54,969 nt of DNA from JBOGWA01 sp050693155 (GTDB lineage: Bacteria; Actinomycetota; UBA4738; CALAEC01): NCBI GenBank assembly GCA_050693155.1, contig JBOGWA010000099.1, positions 1-54,969 on the forward strand. Direction: 5' to 3'. Below the pieces are notes generated by a model. The model saw nothing but the letters and a program-made list of their open reading frames with translations. It had not been told where the DNA came from and searched no databases. How positions within the stretch are numbered: the first letter of the stretch is position 1; the number at the start of each line of letters is the position of its first letter. This document shows positions 16,238 to 25,068 of the stretch, one piece after another. The translations under genes and the position numbers were made by a program.

Positions 16238-18304
16238 GTGGAACAAGGACACGACGCGCACCAAGGACTCGGCGCACACCAAGAACACGCCGGCGCCGCA
16301 GACGTCGAAGGGCACGATCGGCACGCGGGCCACTCGATCGCGATGTTCCGGAACCGGTTCTGGATCTGCCTCGCTCTTACGATCCCCGTCCTCATCTACG
16401 CCCAGAGCCTCTGGGAGCTCGTCGGGCTCGAGCCGCCCGACCTGCCCGCCCGCCAGGCCGTCTCCTTCGCTCTCGGGACCGTGATCTACCTCTACGGCGG
16501 GATCGTCTTCCTGCGATCCGCCGCCGGGGAGCTCCGTTCCAGGATGCCCGGCATGATGACGCTCGTCGCGGTTGGGATCACGGCCGCCTACGCGTATAGC
16601 GCTGCGACGACCTTCTTCCTCGAGGGCGAAGGTTTCTACTGGGAGCTCGCGACCCTCGTCGACATCATGCTCCTCGGGCACTGGATCGAGATGCGCTCGG
16701 TCGATCGGGCGCAGGGCGCGCTCGCGGAACTCGCGCGACTCCTGCCCGACACGGCCGAGCGGGTCGCCGATGGGAGCAGCGAGGTGGTTGCCCTTTCGGA
16801 GCTCGCCGTGGGAGATGTCGTCCTCGTTCGTCCGGGTGGGCGGATTCCCGCCGACGGAGAGGTCGTCGAGGGCGAGTCGCACGTGAACGAGGCGATGCTG
16901 ACCGGCGAGTCGAGGCCTGTGGGCAAGGCCCCCGGCAACGAGGTCATCGCAGGGACCGTGAACGAGGAAGGGGCCCTCCACGTGAAGGTCACCAGGACGG
17001 GGGAGGACACGGCCCTGTTCGGGATCATGAAACTGGTGCAAGAAGCCCAGGCCTCCAAGTCGCGCGCGCAGTTCATCGCCGATCGTGCCGCCATGTATCT
17101 GACCTACGTCGCGATCGCGGCCGGACTCGGTACGGCCCTCGCGTGGACCCTCCTCGCCAGCGAGGTGACGACCGACTTCATCATCGCCCGGGCCGTCACC
17201 GTTGTCGTCATCGCCTGCCCCCATGCCCTCGGCCTTGCGGTTCCTCTCGTCGTCGCGATCTCCACGAGTCTCTCCGCACGAAACGGCCTGCTCGTCCGGA
17301 ACCGAATGGCGCTCGAGCGTGCACGGGACCTCGACACCGTCATCTTCGACAAAACAGGGACACTCACCGTCGGTGAGCTCGGGGTCGTGGGCATCGCGAC
17401 CGCCGACGGTCGAGGAGACGAGGAGGCCCTCGCCGTCGCTGCGGGGCTCGAGCGAACGAGCGAGCACGCGCTGGCCCGAGCATTCGTGCGGGAGGCCGAG
17501 CGCCGCGATCTTCGGGCCGTAGACGTGAAGGGTTTCGAAGCGATGAAGGGAAAGGGTGTCCGCGCTCGCGTCAACGGGTCGGAGGTCTCCCTGGGCGGCC
17601 CCCGGATGCTCGAGGAGCTCGGCGCGGAGATGCCCGAGACAGTTCGCGATCAAGCGCACGCATGGTCCGGGGAAGGAAAGACCGTCGTGAGTCTCGTGGA
17701 GGACGGCCGAATCTCGGCCGTCTTCGCTCTCGCCGACCGGATCAGAGATGAGTCGCGTGAAGCAGTCCGGCGCCTGAAGAGCGCAGGGATCGGCGTGGCG
17801 ATGATCACCGGTGACTCGGCGGCCGTGGCCGACTGGGTCGCGGCCGAGGTCGGCCTGGATGAGACCTACGCCGACGTGCTTCCCGAACACAAGGCTGAAA
17901 AGGTGAAGGCGCTTCAAGAGCAAGGCCGGGTCGTCGCGATGGTCGGAGACGGCGTGAACGACGCACCGGCGCTCGTACAGGCGGACGTCGGGATCGCGAT
18001 CGGCGCCGGGACCGACGTTGCGATCGAATCGGCCGATGTGGTCCTCGTGCGCGACGACCCCCGGGACGTCGCGCGCGTCGTCGACCTCTCTCGAGCGACG
18101 TATCGGAAGATGGTTCAGAACCTGGGCTGGGCCACTGGATACAACGCCTTCGCGATTCCCCTGGCCGCCGGAGTCCTGGCGCCCGTCGGCTTCTTGCTGC
18201 CGCCAGCGCTCGGGGCGCTCTTGATGTCGATCAGCACCGTGATCGTTGCCGCGAACGCTCAACTGCTCAGGCGAGATCGAAGCCTCGGCGCGGCAAGGGA
18301 CTAG
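16238..18304 (+). CDS. CopB-type copper-transporting P-type ATPase (P1B-3)
   Basis: A 688-residue ATPase with a His-rich N-terminus (11 His in the first 32 residues) and no CxxC metal domain. Core motifs: TGES in the actuator, CPH at 327-329 in the metal-pathway helix, phosphorylated Asp371 in DKTGTLT, and GDGVNDAP. The late helices show N-x6-YN-x4-P and MSIST, the P1B-3 pattern tied to Cu(II)/Cu(I) export. The usual SEHP nucleotide-domain motif reads SEHA, keeping the His and losing the Pro. GTG start 3 bp after csoR. The stop TAG lies in a CTAG shared with the convergent YjbQ gene. Confidence 0.93.
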   Translation: MEQGHDAHQGLGAHQEHAGAADVEGHDRHAGHSIAMFRNRFWICLALTIPVLIYAQSLWELVGLEPPDLPARQAVSFALGTVIYLYGGIVFLRSAAGELRSRMPGMMTLVAVGITAAYAYSAATTFFLEGEGFYWELATLVDIMLLGHWIEMRSVDRAQGALAELARLLPDTAERVADGSSEVVALSELAVGDVVLVRPGGRIPADGEVVEGESHVNEAMLTGESRPVGKAPGNEVIAGTVNEEGALHVKVTRTGEDTALFGIMKLVQEAQASKSRAQFIADRAAMYLTYVAIAAGLGTALAWTLLASEVTTDFIIARAVTVVVIACPHALGLAVPLVVAISTSLSARNGLLVRNRMALERARDLDTVIFDKTGTLTVGELGVVGIATADGRGDEEALAVAAGLERTSEHALARAFVREAERRDLRAVDVKGFEAMKGKGVRARVNGSEVSLGGPRMLEELGAEMPETVRDQAHAWSGEGKTVVSLVEDGRISAVFALADRIRDESREAVRRLKSAGIGVAMITGDSAAVADWVAAEVGLDETYADVLPEHKAEKVKALQEQGRVVAMVGDGVNDAPALVQADVGIAIGAGTDVAIESADVVLVRDDPRDVARVVDLSRATYRKMVQNLGWATGYNAFAIPLAAGVLAPVGFLLPPALGALLMSISTVIVAANAQLLRRDRSLGAARD

Positions 18305-18702
18305 CCCGCCAGGAACGACAGGACGACCGTTCTTCGGTTGTTCTCGCGGTTGGGATCGACGATCACGACGCGCTGCCAGGTTCCGAAGACAACCTCGCCC
18401 CCAGAAACCGGCAGGACGAGCGAGGGGTTGATGAACGCTGGGAGCAGGTGGTCCGCTCCGTGGCCGGTTGATCCATGTCGGTGCCTGTACCGATCGTCTC
18501 GAGGAAGAAGCGACTCGATCGCGCTAACCAAATCCTCCTCGGACCCCGCGCCCGTCTCGATGAGAGCGACACCTGCGGTGGCGTGGGGCAAGAACACGTG
18601 GAGGAGACCGTCACCCTTCCCGGCCGCAAACTCCGCAACGTGATGGGTGATCTCGACGACTACGCGGCCACCCGTGTCGACGGTGATTCGCTCGGTTTCC
18701 AT
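18301..18702 (-). CDS. YjbQ/UPF0047 family protein
   Basis: A 133-residue single-domain protein of the YjbQ family (secondary thiamine-phosphate synthase fold). Landmarks are FLPHATAGVALIETG, HGSTGHGADHLLPAFINPS and FGTWQRVVIVD, which hold the conserved His/Asp/Glu residues near the presumed metal or phosphate site. E. coli YjbQ shows weak thiamine phosphate synthase activity, but the physiological role is unsettled. It is convergent to the copper ATPase and the two stop codons overlap in CTAG. Confidence 0.9.
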   Translation of the reverse strand: METERITVDTGGRVVVEITHHVAEFAAGKGDGLLHVFLPHATAGVALIETGAGSEEDLVSAIESLLPRDDRYRHRHGSTGHGADHLLPAFINPSLVLPVSGGEVVFGTWQRVVIVDPNRENNRRTVVLSFLAG

Positions 18703-18763
18703 CCGCGCCCGGAGCGTAGCGTGTGGTTCCCCGTCGCTTCAGTCCATGACGGAGCGTGCCGAG

Positions 18764-18769
18764 TACGCT
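18764..18769 (+). promoter_or_regulatory. -10 element of a likely leaderless promoter for the M28 peptidase
   Basis: TACGCT sits 8 nt before the ATG at 18778 with no Shine-Dalgarno sequence between. The fit to TAnnnT and the spacing are as at the other proposed leaderless starts. Confidence 0.4.
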
Positions 18770-18777
18770 GAATCGGA

Positions 18778-19686
18778 ATGAAGATTCCACGTCTTGCTAC
18801 TCCGATTCTCGCTCTTGGGCTGGCGGCATCCGCCTGTGCGGGGCCTGCGTCCTCGCTCACCACCGGCCCGCCAGGTGCGACGACGTCCCCGCCGGAGTCA
18901 CGGTTCGCGCAAGTCGGGTCCTTCTCGGCCGTGAAAGCGATGGAACACCTCGAGGAGCTCGCGGGCCGGATCGGGCCGAGGGCTGCCGTTTCGGACGGAT
19001 ACCTGCGCGGAACCCGCTACGTCGAAGGCGTCCTCCACGAGCTCGGGTACAAGACGCGACGCGATCCGTTCGAGATTCCCGGGGTCGGCGAGTCGTGGAA
19101 CACCGTCGCTCGGGCCCCTGGGGCGCGTGGCGGGCGGTTACTCATCGGGGCGCATCTCGACACGGTCGAAGGGGCGCCCGGCGGAAACGACAACGCCAGC
19201 GGCGTCGCCACCGTGCTCGAGCTCGCGCGAATCTTCGCGGACACTCGATTCGTCGGCCGGATCACCTTCGTCGCGTTCGGCGCCGAGGAGCGCCAGCCGA
19301 CCGGCGAACATCACTACGGATCAGACTCGTATTCGGCAGAGATGAGCGAGCGAGAGGCGGCCGGGTTTCGGGCCATGGTGTCGGTGGACATGATCGGCAA
19401 GAACGTGCCGCTCCTCGTGGCGTGGATGTCGGTGGGAAGTCGGGCCACGGTCGACGGGATCTTGGCGGCGGCGGACGCGAGGAGTGTGGCCGCCGAGGAG
19501 CTGGTGACCCCCAAGTGGTCGGACAACGGCGCGTTCGAGCTGATCGGCGTGCCCTCGGCGCTCATGTGGACCGGCTTCGAGCCCAACCACCACGAGGTGA
19601 CCGATACCGCCGACAACGTGGACCTCATCGCCCTTCGAAACGCCGGTCGCGTCCTGAAAACGTTCGTGCTCACCCTCTTGCGCTGA
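18778..19686 (+). CDS. M28 family zinc aminopeptidase lipoprotein
   Basis: A 302-residue exported enzyme with a lipobox (LAASAC, Cys 20) and a proline/threonine-rich linker to about residue 45. The catalytic domain has the co-catalytic zinc ligands of family M28: His-Asp in GAHLDTV, Asp in GGNDNASG, Glu-Glu in FGAEER, Asp in SVDMIG and the late His in NHHEVTDTADNVD. It should release N-terminal residues from peptides at the outer membrane face. Family members include PQQ-independent aminopeptidases and carboxypeptidase-like forms; the substrate cannot be told. Stop is TGA. Confidence 0.92.
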   Translation: MKIPRLATPILALGLAASACAGPASSLTTGPPGATTSPPESRFAQVGSFSAVKAMEHLEELAGRIGPRAAVSDGYLRGTRYVEGVLHELGYKTRRDPFEIPGVGESWNTVARAPGARGGRLLIGAHLDTVEGAPGGNDNASGVATVLELARIFADTRFVGRITFVAFGAEERQPTGEHHYGSDSYSAEMSEREAAGFRAMVSVDMIGKNVPLLVAWMSVGSRATVDGILAAADARSVAAEELVTPKWSDNGAFELIGVPSALMWTGFEPNHHEVTDTADNVDLIALRNAGRVLKTFVLTLLR

Positions 19687-19788
19687 GCTGAGAGTCGTCC
19701 GAACCACCCTGCCCTGCATCCCCCGCGGTTGCGGTCTCTCCCTGTAGGCTCCAGACCACCCCCCGGACCAACCGATAACAAGGACGCA

Positions 19789-20940
19789 GTGAAGAAGACC
19801 CTTTCATTCGCGTTTGCGGTGCTGATCATCGCCGCAACGCCGCTCGAGGTCCGTTCGGGGCCGGCGAACGGCTTCTCCGACGTTCCTCAGAATTACTGGG
19901 CCGAGGAAGCAATCAACTACGTCGCGGCGGACCGAGACTGGCTCCGCGATTACGGGAACGGCGAGTTCCGCCCCGAGGAGCTGCTCACCAGGCGCCAGGA
20001 AGCGCACGCGCTCGTTCTTGCGTTCGCACCGGACGAGGAGCCCGATCCTCAGCTCGTCTTCACCGACCTGCCGCCGACCGACCCCTCGTATCGCTATGCG
20101 AACGTGGCGGTGAAGCTCCGTTGGATGACCGCAGAGAACGGCGCCTTCCGGCCCGACGACCCGGTAACGAAGGAATCCCTCGACGGCGCTCTCACCCGCG
20201 CGCTCGGCCTCAAGCGTGAGCTCCGGGGCCTTCGGAAGATCCAGACGGCCGACGGCACGCGGCTATCCCGGCCACCGGGGTTTCCCCAGCTCGTGCTCGC
20301 CCACGAGCTAGGGCTGCACTTCAATCACCCGACCGACGCCGAGGCGCGGGAGCTCCTCCCGAGCACGAACGTGCTTCGAGCCGACGCCGCCTACGGGCTC
20401 TTTCGAGCGGCGACGGCAGTCGGGACCTGGAGGATGTCTTCGCTCGAGCGGTACCGCTCGGTCGTCCTGGCCACGATGACGCCCGAGCAGCTGCCGGTAG
20501 CCGAATTCGCCCTCGCTCACGTCGGCTATCCCTACGTCTGGGGCGGCGAGTGGAACGCGCCCACTGCGAACGGGTACTGCTGCGGGGGACAGCCGCAGGG
20601 AGGATTCGACTGCTCGGGGTTTGCATGGTGGGTGCTCCGTGAGCCCACCGACAGTTGGGACAACACGGCCTACCGCCCATACCAGGGCTGGCCCCTTCCC
20701 GAACGGCGATCGCGAGACATGGCGGCCGCCACCCGGAAGAAGATCGGATTTGGGAAGCTTCAACCCCTGGACCTGATGTTCTTTGCCGGAGAGACGGGAG
20801 ACGTGAATCACGCCGGCCTCTACCTCGGCAGCGAGTGGATGGTTCACTCTTCGGGGGGCGGCGGGGGGGTCTCCCTCGGATGGCTGGATGACGGCTATTA
20901 CCGAGAGCGGTTCACCTGGGCGCGGCGCTTGATCGCCTAG
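19789..20940 (+). CDS. Secreted S-layer-homology plus NlpC/P60 peptidoglycan hydrolase
   Basis: About 383 residues from GTG 19789, which follows AAGGA and begins a good signal peptide (KKTLSFAFAVLIIAATPLEV). The frame is open 20 codons further up, without signal-like character. SLH-like repeats occupy about 27-130 (GFSDVPQNYWAEEAINYVAA and a second copy), followed by a linker. The NlpC/P60 domain spans about 240-383 with the catalytic Cys in FDCSGFAWW and His in VNHAGLYLG. It should cut peptidoglycan stem peptides while tethered to the wall. The stop is shared (CTAG) with the convergent receiver gene. Confidence 0.92.
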   Translation: MKKTLSFAFAVLIIAATPLEVRSGPANGFSDVPQNYWAEEAINYVAADRDWLRDYGNGEFRPEELLTRRQEAHALVLAFAPDEEPDPQLVFTDLPPTDPSYRYANVAVKLRWMTAENGAFRPDDPVTKESLDGALTRALGLKRELRGLRKIQTADGTRLSRPPGFPQLVLAHELGLHFNHPTDAEARELLPSTNVLRADAAYGLFRAATAVGTWRMSSLERYRSVVLATMTPEQLPVAEFALAHVGYPYVWGGEWNAPTANGYCCGGQPQGGFDCSGFAWWVLREPTDSWDNTAYRPYQGWPLPERRSRDMAAATRKKIGFGKLQPLDLMFFAGETGDVNHAGLYLGSEWMVHSSGGGGGVSLGWLDDGYYRERFTWARRLIA

Positions 20941-21308
20941 GCCTCGCCGATCACCGCGCGGACCTTCTGGAGCATCTCCCCGATCGGAAACGGTCGGCGG
21001 AGCTCGCCGTCTACGTGGAAGAGGCCGACCTTCCCCGTCTCTCCCTTCGAGGCCATGAAGATGATGACCTTGGCCCCGCCGAGCTCTGGGTCGTCACGGA
21101 GCATCCGGAGCGTGTCCCACCCATCCGGGTCTCCCGGAAGCTCGGCGTCCAGCAGGAGAAGGTCGTAGTCGCCCTCGCGCAGCATCTTGAGCCCGGTCTC
21201 CCCGTCCGAAGCCTCGTCGACCTCGTAGCCCTCGAGCTGCAGTCGAAGCACCGGCTGCCGCATGTGTTCCGGTCGGTGATCGATCAGAAGGATCCGCTTT
21301 CTCGCCAT
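20937..21308 (-). CDS. Single-domain response regulator receiver, atypical
   Basis: A 123-residue stand-alone receiver. The phospho-acceptor Asp is likely the one in LLLLDAELPG (about residue 54). The acidic pair after strand 1 is reduced to one Asp (IDHRPEH), the switch Ser/Thr is in FMAS, and the invariant Lys before PF is replaced by Arg (RRPF). Phosphorylation may be weak or absent. It has no output domain, so any signal passes by protein contact. It lies 1 bp after the NIL-domain gene on the same strand, so they are probably co-transcribed. Confidence 0.85.
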   Translation of the reverse strand: MARKRILLIDHRPEHMRQPVLRLQLEGYEVDEASDGETGLKMLREGDYDLLLLDAELPGDPDGWDTLRMLRDDPELGGAKVIIFMASKGETGKVGLFHVDGELRRPFPIGEMLQKVRAVIGEA

Positions 21309-21309
21309 G

Positions 21310-21552
21310 TCATCCTTCGAGCACGCTGCCGTCGATTCGATCTACCTGTACCCCTCGTTCGGCAAGGTACGCGACGGCCTCCTCGAGAGTCTGCTCCGAG
21401 CCCTCCATCTCGAGAATGACCCAACCGACCCGCTCCTCGATGTTCGCTCGCCGGATGTTCGTGACGACGTCGAACTGCTTGCCCACCGTGTAGATGAGCG
21501 GTTCTTGGATGAGCTCCTCGGGGAACGTCAGGTGAAATCTTCCCTTCGCCAC
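21310..21552 (-). CDS. NIL-domain (ACT-like) small protein
   Basis: An 80-residue protein made of one NIL domain, the ACT-like ferredoxin fold found at the end of MetN transporters and beside some ferredoxins (RFHLTFPEELIQEPLIYTV is the signature start). Stand-alone NIL proteins in actinobacteria are poorly understood; a ligand-binding or sulfur-related role is a guess. GTG start, with TACAAT 6 nt upstream and no Shine-Dalgarno sequence, so it looks leaderless and heads the two-gene unit with the receiver. Confidence 0.88.
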   Translation of the reverse strand: MAKGRFHLTFPEELIQEPLIYTVGKQFDVVTNIRRANIEERVGWVILEMEGSEQTLEEAVAYLAERGVQVDRIDGSVLEG

Positions 21553-21558
21553 GGATCG

Positions 21559-21564
21559 ATTGTA
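21559..21564 (-). promoter_or_regulatory. -10 element of a likely leaderless promoter for the NIL gene
   Basis: On the minus strand TACAAT is separated by 6 nt from the GTG start codon at 21552. There is no ribosome-binding site between them. Confidence 0.5.
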
Positions 21565-21747
21565 GGGAGGCGGTCGGGTCTCGCGCGAGAGTCGCGACTA
21601 TGAGATGAGGCGTAGGGAGTGAGCTCGAAGCGCGGCGGCAAACGTGCGGCGGGAGGGCTCGGAGCGACGCGCGTTTCGCCCGCAGAGAGCGAGCGAGTAG
21701 CCCGAATCGGAGCGACGACGCGCGAGCCCGACCCGCCTGGTTCTCTC

Positions 21748-23370
21748 CTAAAAGTCTTCCATGCCGCCGCCGGGTGGCATGGCCGGTGTCTTCTCCTTCT
21801 CCGGTTGCTCGGCGACGACCGCCTCGGTAGTGAGGAAAAGGCCGGCGATCGAGGCGGCATTCTCAAGCGCCGATCGCGTGACCTTCGTCGCGTCGACGAT
21901 CCCGGACTTCAGCATGTCGACGTACTCGCCGGACTCGGCGTTCAATCCCCAGCCCGGGTCGAGGCCGCGCACCTTCTCGACCACGACGCCGCCCTCGAGT
22001 CCTGCGTTCTCCGCGATCTGCTTCAGGGGCTCCTCCAGGGCCTTCTGCAGGATCCGGGCTCCAGTCGCCTCGTCTCCTTCGAGGTCGGTCTTCGCCACAG
22101 CGGCCTGCGCGCCGAGGAGGGCCACCCCGCCACCAGGGACGATACCCTCCTCGACCGCTGCCTTCGTCGTTTGGACGGCGTCCTCGATGCGGTGCTTCTT
22201 CTCCTTCAACTCGACCTCGGTGGCCGCGCCGACCTTGATCACGGCGACGCCACCCGCGAGCTTCGCGAGCCGCTCCTGGAGCTTCTCGCGGTCGTAGTCG
22301 GAGTCGGTCGTGTCGATCTCCGTCTTGATCTGGTTGATGCGTCCCTTGATCTCGTCCTGGTCCCCGCCGCCCTCGACGATCGTCGCCTCGTCCTTCGTCA
22401 CGACGACCTTCCGGGCCTTGCCGAGCAGGTCGAGACCGACGTTCTCGAGCTTCAGGCCGACCTCCTCGGAAACCACCTGGCCGCCGGCGAGGATCGCGAT
22501 GTCCTGGAGCATCGCCTTGCGACGGTCGCCGAAGCCGGGCGCCTTCACCGCGACCGACTTGAAAGTGCCGCGGATCTTGTTCACGACGAGCGTGGCGAGC
22601 GCCTCGCCCTCGACGTCTTCGGCTACGACGACGAGCGGCTTCCCGCCCTGCATGACCTTCTCGAGAATGGGGAGAAGGTCCTTCACCGCGGAGATCTTCT
22701 GGTTCGCGAGGAGGATGTAGGGATCCTCGAGGACGACCTCCATCCGCTCTGGGTCGGTGATGAAGTAGGCCGAGATGTACCCCTTGTCGAAGCGCATTCC
22801 CTCGACTAGCTCGAGCTCCATGCCGAACGTTTGCGACTCCTCGACGGTGATCACCCCGTCCTTGCCGACCTTGTCCATCGCCTCGGCGATCTGCTCACCG
22901 ATCTCCGGATCTCCGGCGGAGATCGCGGCCACATGCGCGATCTCGGCCCTGTCTTCGATCTCCTTCGCCTGGTTCTTGATTGCCTCAACCGACCTCTCGA
23001 GCGCGGTCTCGATCCCGCGCTTGAGCCCCATCGGGTTCGCACCGGCGGCCACGTTCCGCAGACCCTCCTTCACCATCGCCTGTGCGAGAACGGTCGCGGT
23101 CGTCGTGCCGTCACCGGCTACGTCGTCCGTCTTCTTGGCGACCTCCTTCACGAGCTCGGCCCCGACATTCTCCTCGGCGTCGTCGAGCTCGATCTCCTTC
23201 GCGATCGAGACCCCGTCGTTCGTGATCGTCGGGGCGCCCCACTTCTTTTCGAGGACGACGTTGCGGCCCTTCGGGCCGAGCGTGATGCGGACGGCGTTCG
23301 CAAGCTGGTCCATCCCGCGCTCGAGTGCCCGCCGCGCGTCCTCCTGAAACGTGATGATCTTGGCTCCCAT
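21748..23370 (-). CDS. groEL: 60-kDa chaperonin GroEL
   Basis: A 540-residue group I chaperonin, full length, with the ATP site segments ITLGPKGRNVV, NDGVSIAKEI and VAGDGTTTATVLAQ, and the C-terminal GGGMEDF. The tail lacks a GGM repeat and also lacks the His-rich tail of many actinobacterial GroEL1 copies, so it is the housekeeping GroEL2 type. No groES precedes it, so groES is presumably elsewhere. AAGGAGG precedes the ATG. A CIRCE element and promoter lie upstream, predicting HrcA control. Stop is TAG, noteworthy for a highly expressed gene. Confidence 0.98.
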   Translation of the reverse strand: MGAKIITFQEDARRALERGMDQLANAVRITLGPKGRNVVLEKKWGAPTITNDGVSIAKEIELDDAEENVGAELVKEVAKKTDDVAGDGTTTATVLAQAMVKEGLRNVAAGANPMGLKRGIETALERSVEAIKNQAKEIEDRAEIAHVAAISAGDPEIGEQIAEAMDKVGKDGVITVEESQTFGMELELVEGMRFDKGYISAYFITDPERMEVVLEDPYILLANQKISAVKDLLPILEKVMQGGKPLVVVAEDVEGEALATLVVNKIRGTFKSVAVKAPGFGDRRKAMLQDIAILAGGQVVSEEVGLKLENVGLDLLGKARKVVVTKDEATIVEGGGDQDEIKGRINQIKTEIDTTDSDYDREKLQERLAKLAGGVAVIKVGAATEVELKEKKHRIEDAVQTTKAAVEEGIVPGGGVALLGAQAAVAKTDLEGDEATGARILQKALEEPLKQIAENAGLEGGVVVEKVRGLDPGWGLNAESGEYVDMLKSGIVDATKVTRSALENAASIAGLFLTTEAVVAEQPEKEKTPAMPPGGGMEDF

Positions 23371-23415
23371 CAGCTCCTCCTTGGCGCCTGATCTAGAAAT
23401 CCGGATGTGACCCTG

Positions 23416-23442
23416 CTAGCACTCTCCGACCGAGAGTGCTAA
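23416..23442. promoter_or_regulatory. CIRCE element (HrcA operator) of groEL
   Basis: CTAGCACTC-N9-GAGTGCTAA matches the CIRCE consensus at all but the first base. It lies 46 bp upstream of the groEL start and just downstream of the -10 element, so HrcA binding would block initiation. Confidence 0.95.
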
Positions 23443-23448
23443 ATCGAG

Positions 23449-23476
23449 TGTATACGCCATCACAGCGAACGCGCAA
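23449..23476 (-). promoter_or_regulatory. groEL promoter
   Basis: On the minus strand, TTGCGC (23476-23471) and TATACA (23454-23449) are separated by 16 bp, a reasonable housekeeping-sigma promoter. The CIRCE element begins 6 bp downstream of the -10 box. Confidence 0.6.
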
Positions 23477-23496
23477 CCGGAACTTTGCCTGGACGC

Positions 23497-25068
23497 CTAG
23501 TCGGGCGGAGGCGGGCTGGTGAACCAGTCGCAGCCGTAGGCCTCGTCAGGCCTGGACGGGTCAGCGGCCGCGCAGGGCGCAACCAAGAGCTGCTTGGGAT
23601 GAACAGGAAGGCCGGGAGGCGGCGTTGACTCGCAGACGGGCAAGATAATCGGGTCGCTCGTGATCGACCGACCCCGTGCGGCGAGGTTTCCGAGCCAGCA
23701 GTTGCCCTCTCCCTGCTCGTCCCACCAGAAGTCCGTTCCGTTGGGAAGAACCTTTCCCTTTGGAGACCAACCCATCCGGTTAACGATGAACCGGTTGTTG
23801 TGGGAGGTGTCGAACTGGTGCGTCGGCTCCATGTCGCCCCGCAGGTACGCGGGGACGCCAACCAAGAACGTGCCCCAGCGCCAGTTGTCGTAGAGCCAGT
23901 TGCCCGAGACGATGTTCGCGTTGCCTCCCCCGATGACGATGCCAGTCCCAACCGGCACCTGGAAATGGGGGCACACGACGCCTCGCTCGTACCCACGCTT
24001 GCGTATCGGTTTGTCGCACGTTCCGTCTCGCCAGTAGTCGTAGTAATTGTTGTTGTTGCTGTAGATCCAGTTGTCCTGGAAGCGCGAAGAGTCCTGCGGC
24101 ATGCCCGGATGACCGGATGCGAAGCTATCCGAGGTCATCCCTGCGGCGTTCTCGAAGAACCAGTTGTGGTGAACCCACGTCGAGTTCCCAGCCGTCGCCG
24201 AGTAGCCGATCAGGTTGTGATGAGAGCTGCATCTCGTGATCTCGATCGAGACCTCCGCTCCGTGATGGTCCGCTGCCGAACCCGGGTAGATCCCCGAGTC
24301 GCCATTCCCGTACGCCTCGCAGTTCTTGTAGAGACCGTGATCGGTGGCGAACGTGAGAAACCCGTACTCGTCGTTCCACCGCGCGAGCATCCGGTCGATG
24401 ACGAACCCATCGGTTTCCAGGATGTAGAGCGAGTTGAACTCCGCACGCTGCACGGTGAAGTTCCGGAAGTAGATCCCGTCGGCCCGATCGGCCCGGATAC
24501 CGTTTAGCTTGTTGAAGTTGTTGTCGACGATGACGTCCAGAGGGTCATCGCCGGTTCCCTCGATCTGCAGATCACAGACAGGGAGATCGCATTGGCGATC
24601 CTCGTCGGTTGGGCTGTCGCCCAAGATCGTGATGAGGTTCTGCTCGTGCGGGCAGGCGAACTGGTCTTCGTACGACAGGACGGTTCCCTGAGGAGACTCC
24701 CGGCAGGGACCTCGCACGTTGACCGCGCTCGGCTCCTCCCGGTACACACCCGGCAGAATCATGATCCGGGAACCACGCTTCTCGACGTGATCGACCGCTT
24801 CCTGGATGTGCCCGTAGCCGCTCCGCCGGCACTCCCGATACAGCGCGAGATTCCTCGATCTAAACGGCGGTGGCAGCTGCCGGATCAGCCGAAGGGACTC
24901 TCCGGGCTTGCACACCAGCAAGCGCGGGCCCGAGGTGCGGTACTTGGGAACCTCGCCTTCGCCCTTGGGGAAGAAGCTCTCACGCTCAGCGTGCGCTCCA
25001 GCGGGCAGAGCCGGCGCGAGCATCGCGAGCGCCGTAAGCGCGAACAGTAGGCAGCGACGGGCGGGCAT
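23497..25068 (-). CDS. Secreted right-handed parallel beta-helix protein
   Basis: A 523-residue exported protein with a signal peptide (about 1-27, ending PAGAHA). From about residue 90 it shows NosD/pectate-lyase-like repeats: GYGHIQEAVDHVEKRGSRIM, then many N-rich turns (DNNFNKLNGI, NTSHNN-type, SNNNNYYDYW). At least ten cysteines suggest disulfide bracing. Such folds bind or cleave polysaccharide, but no catalytic set is recognisable, so substrate and activity are unknown. GGGAGAGGGA precedes the ATG. Stop is TAG. Confidence 0.85.
   Translation of the reverse strand: MPARRCLLFALTALAMLAPALPAGAHAERESFFPKGEGEVPKYRTSGPRLLVCKPGESLRLIRQLPPPFRSRNLALYRECRRSGYGHIQEAVDHVEKRGSRIMILPGVYREEPSAVNVRGPCRESPQGTVLSYEDQFACPHEQNLITILGDSPTDEDRQCDLPVCDLQIEGTGDDPLDVIVDNNFNKLNGIRADRADGIYFRNFTVQRAEFNSLYILETDGFVIDRMLARWNDEYGFLTFATDHGLYKNCEAYGNGDSGIYPGSAADHHGAEVSIEITRCSSHHNLIGYSATAGNSTWVHHNWFFENAAGMTSDSFASGHPGMPQDSSRFQDNWIYSNNNNYYDYWRDGTCDKPIRKRGYERGVVCPHFQVPVGTGIVIGGGNANIVSGNWLYDNWRWGTFLVGVPAYLRGDMEPTHQFDTSHNNRFIVNRMGWSPKGKVLPNGTDFWWDEQGEGNCWLGNLAARGRSITSDPIILPVCESTPPPGLPVHPKQLLVAPCAAADPSRPDEAYGCDWFTSPPPPD

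Noticed and set aside
15941..18262. 773-codon minus-strand open frame over the copper ATPase
   Set aside because: Asp/Glu/Arg/His-rich shadow of csoR-copB; the sense strand has all P-type ATPase motifs.
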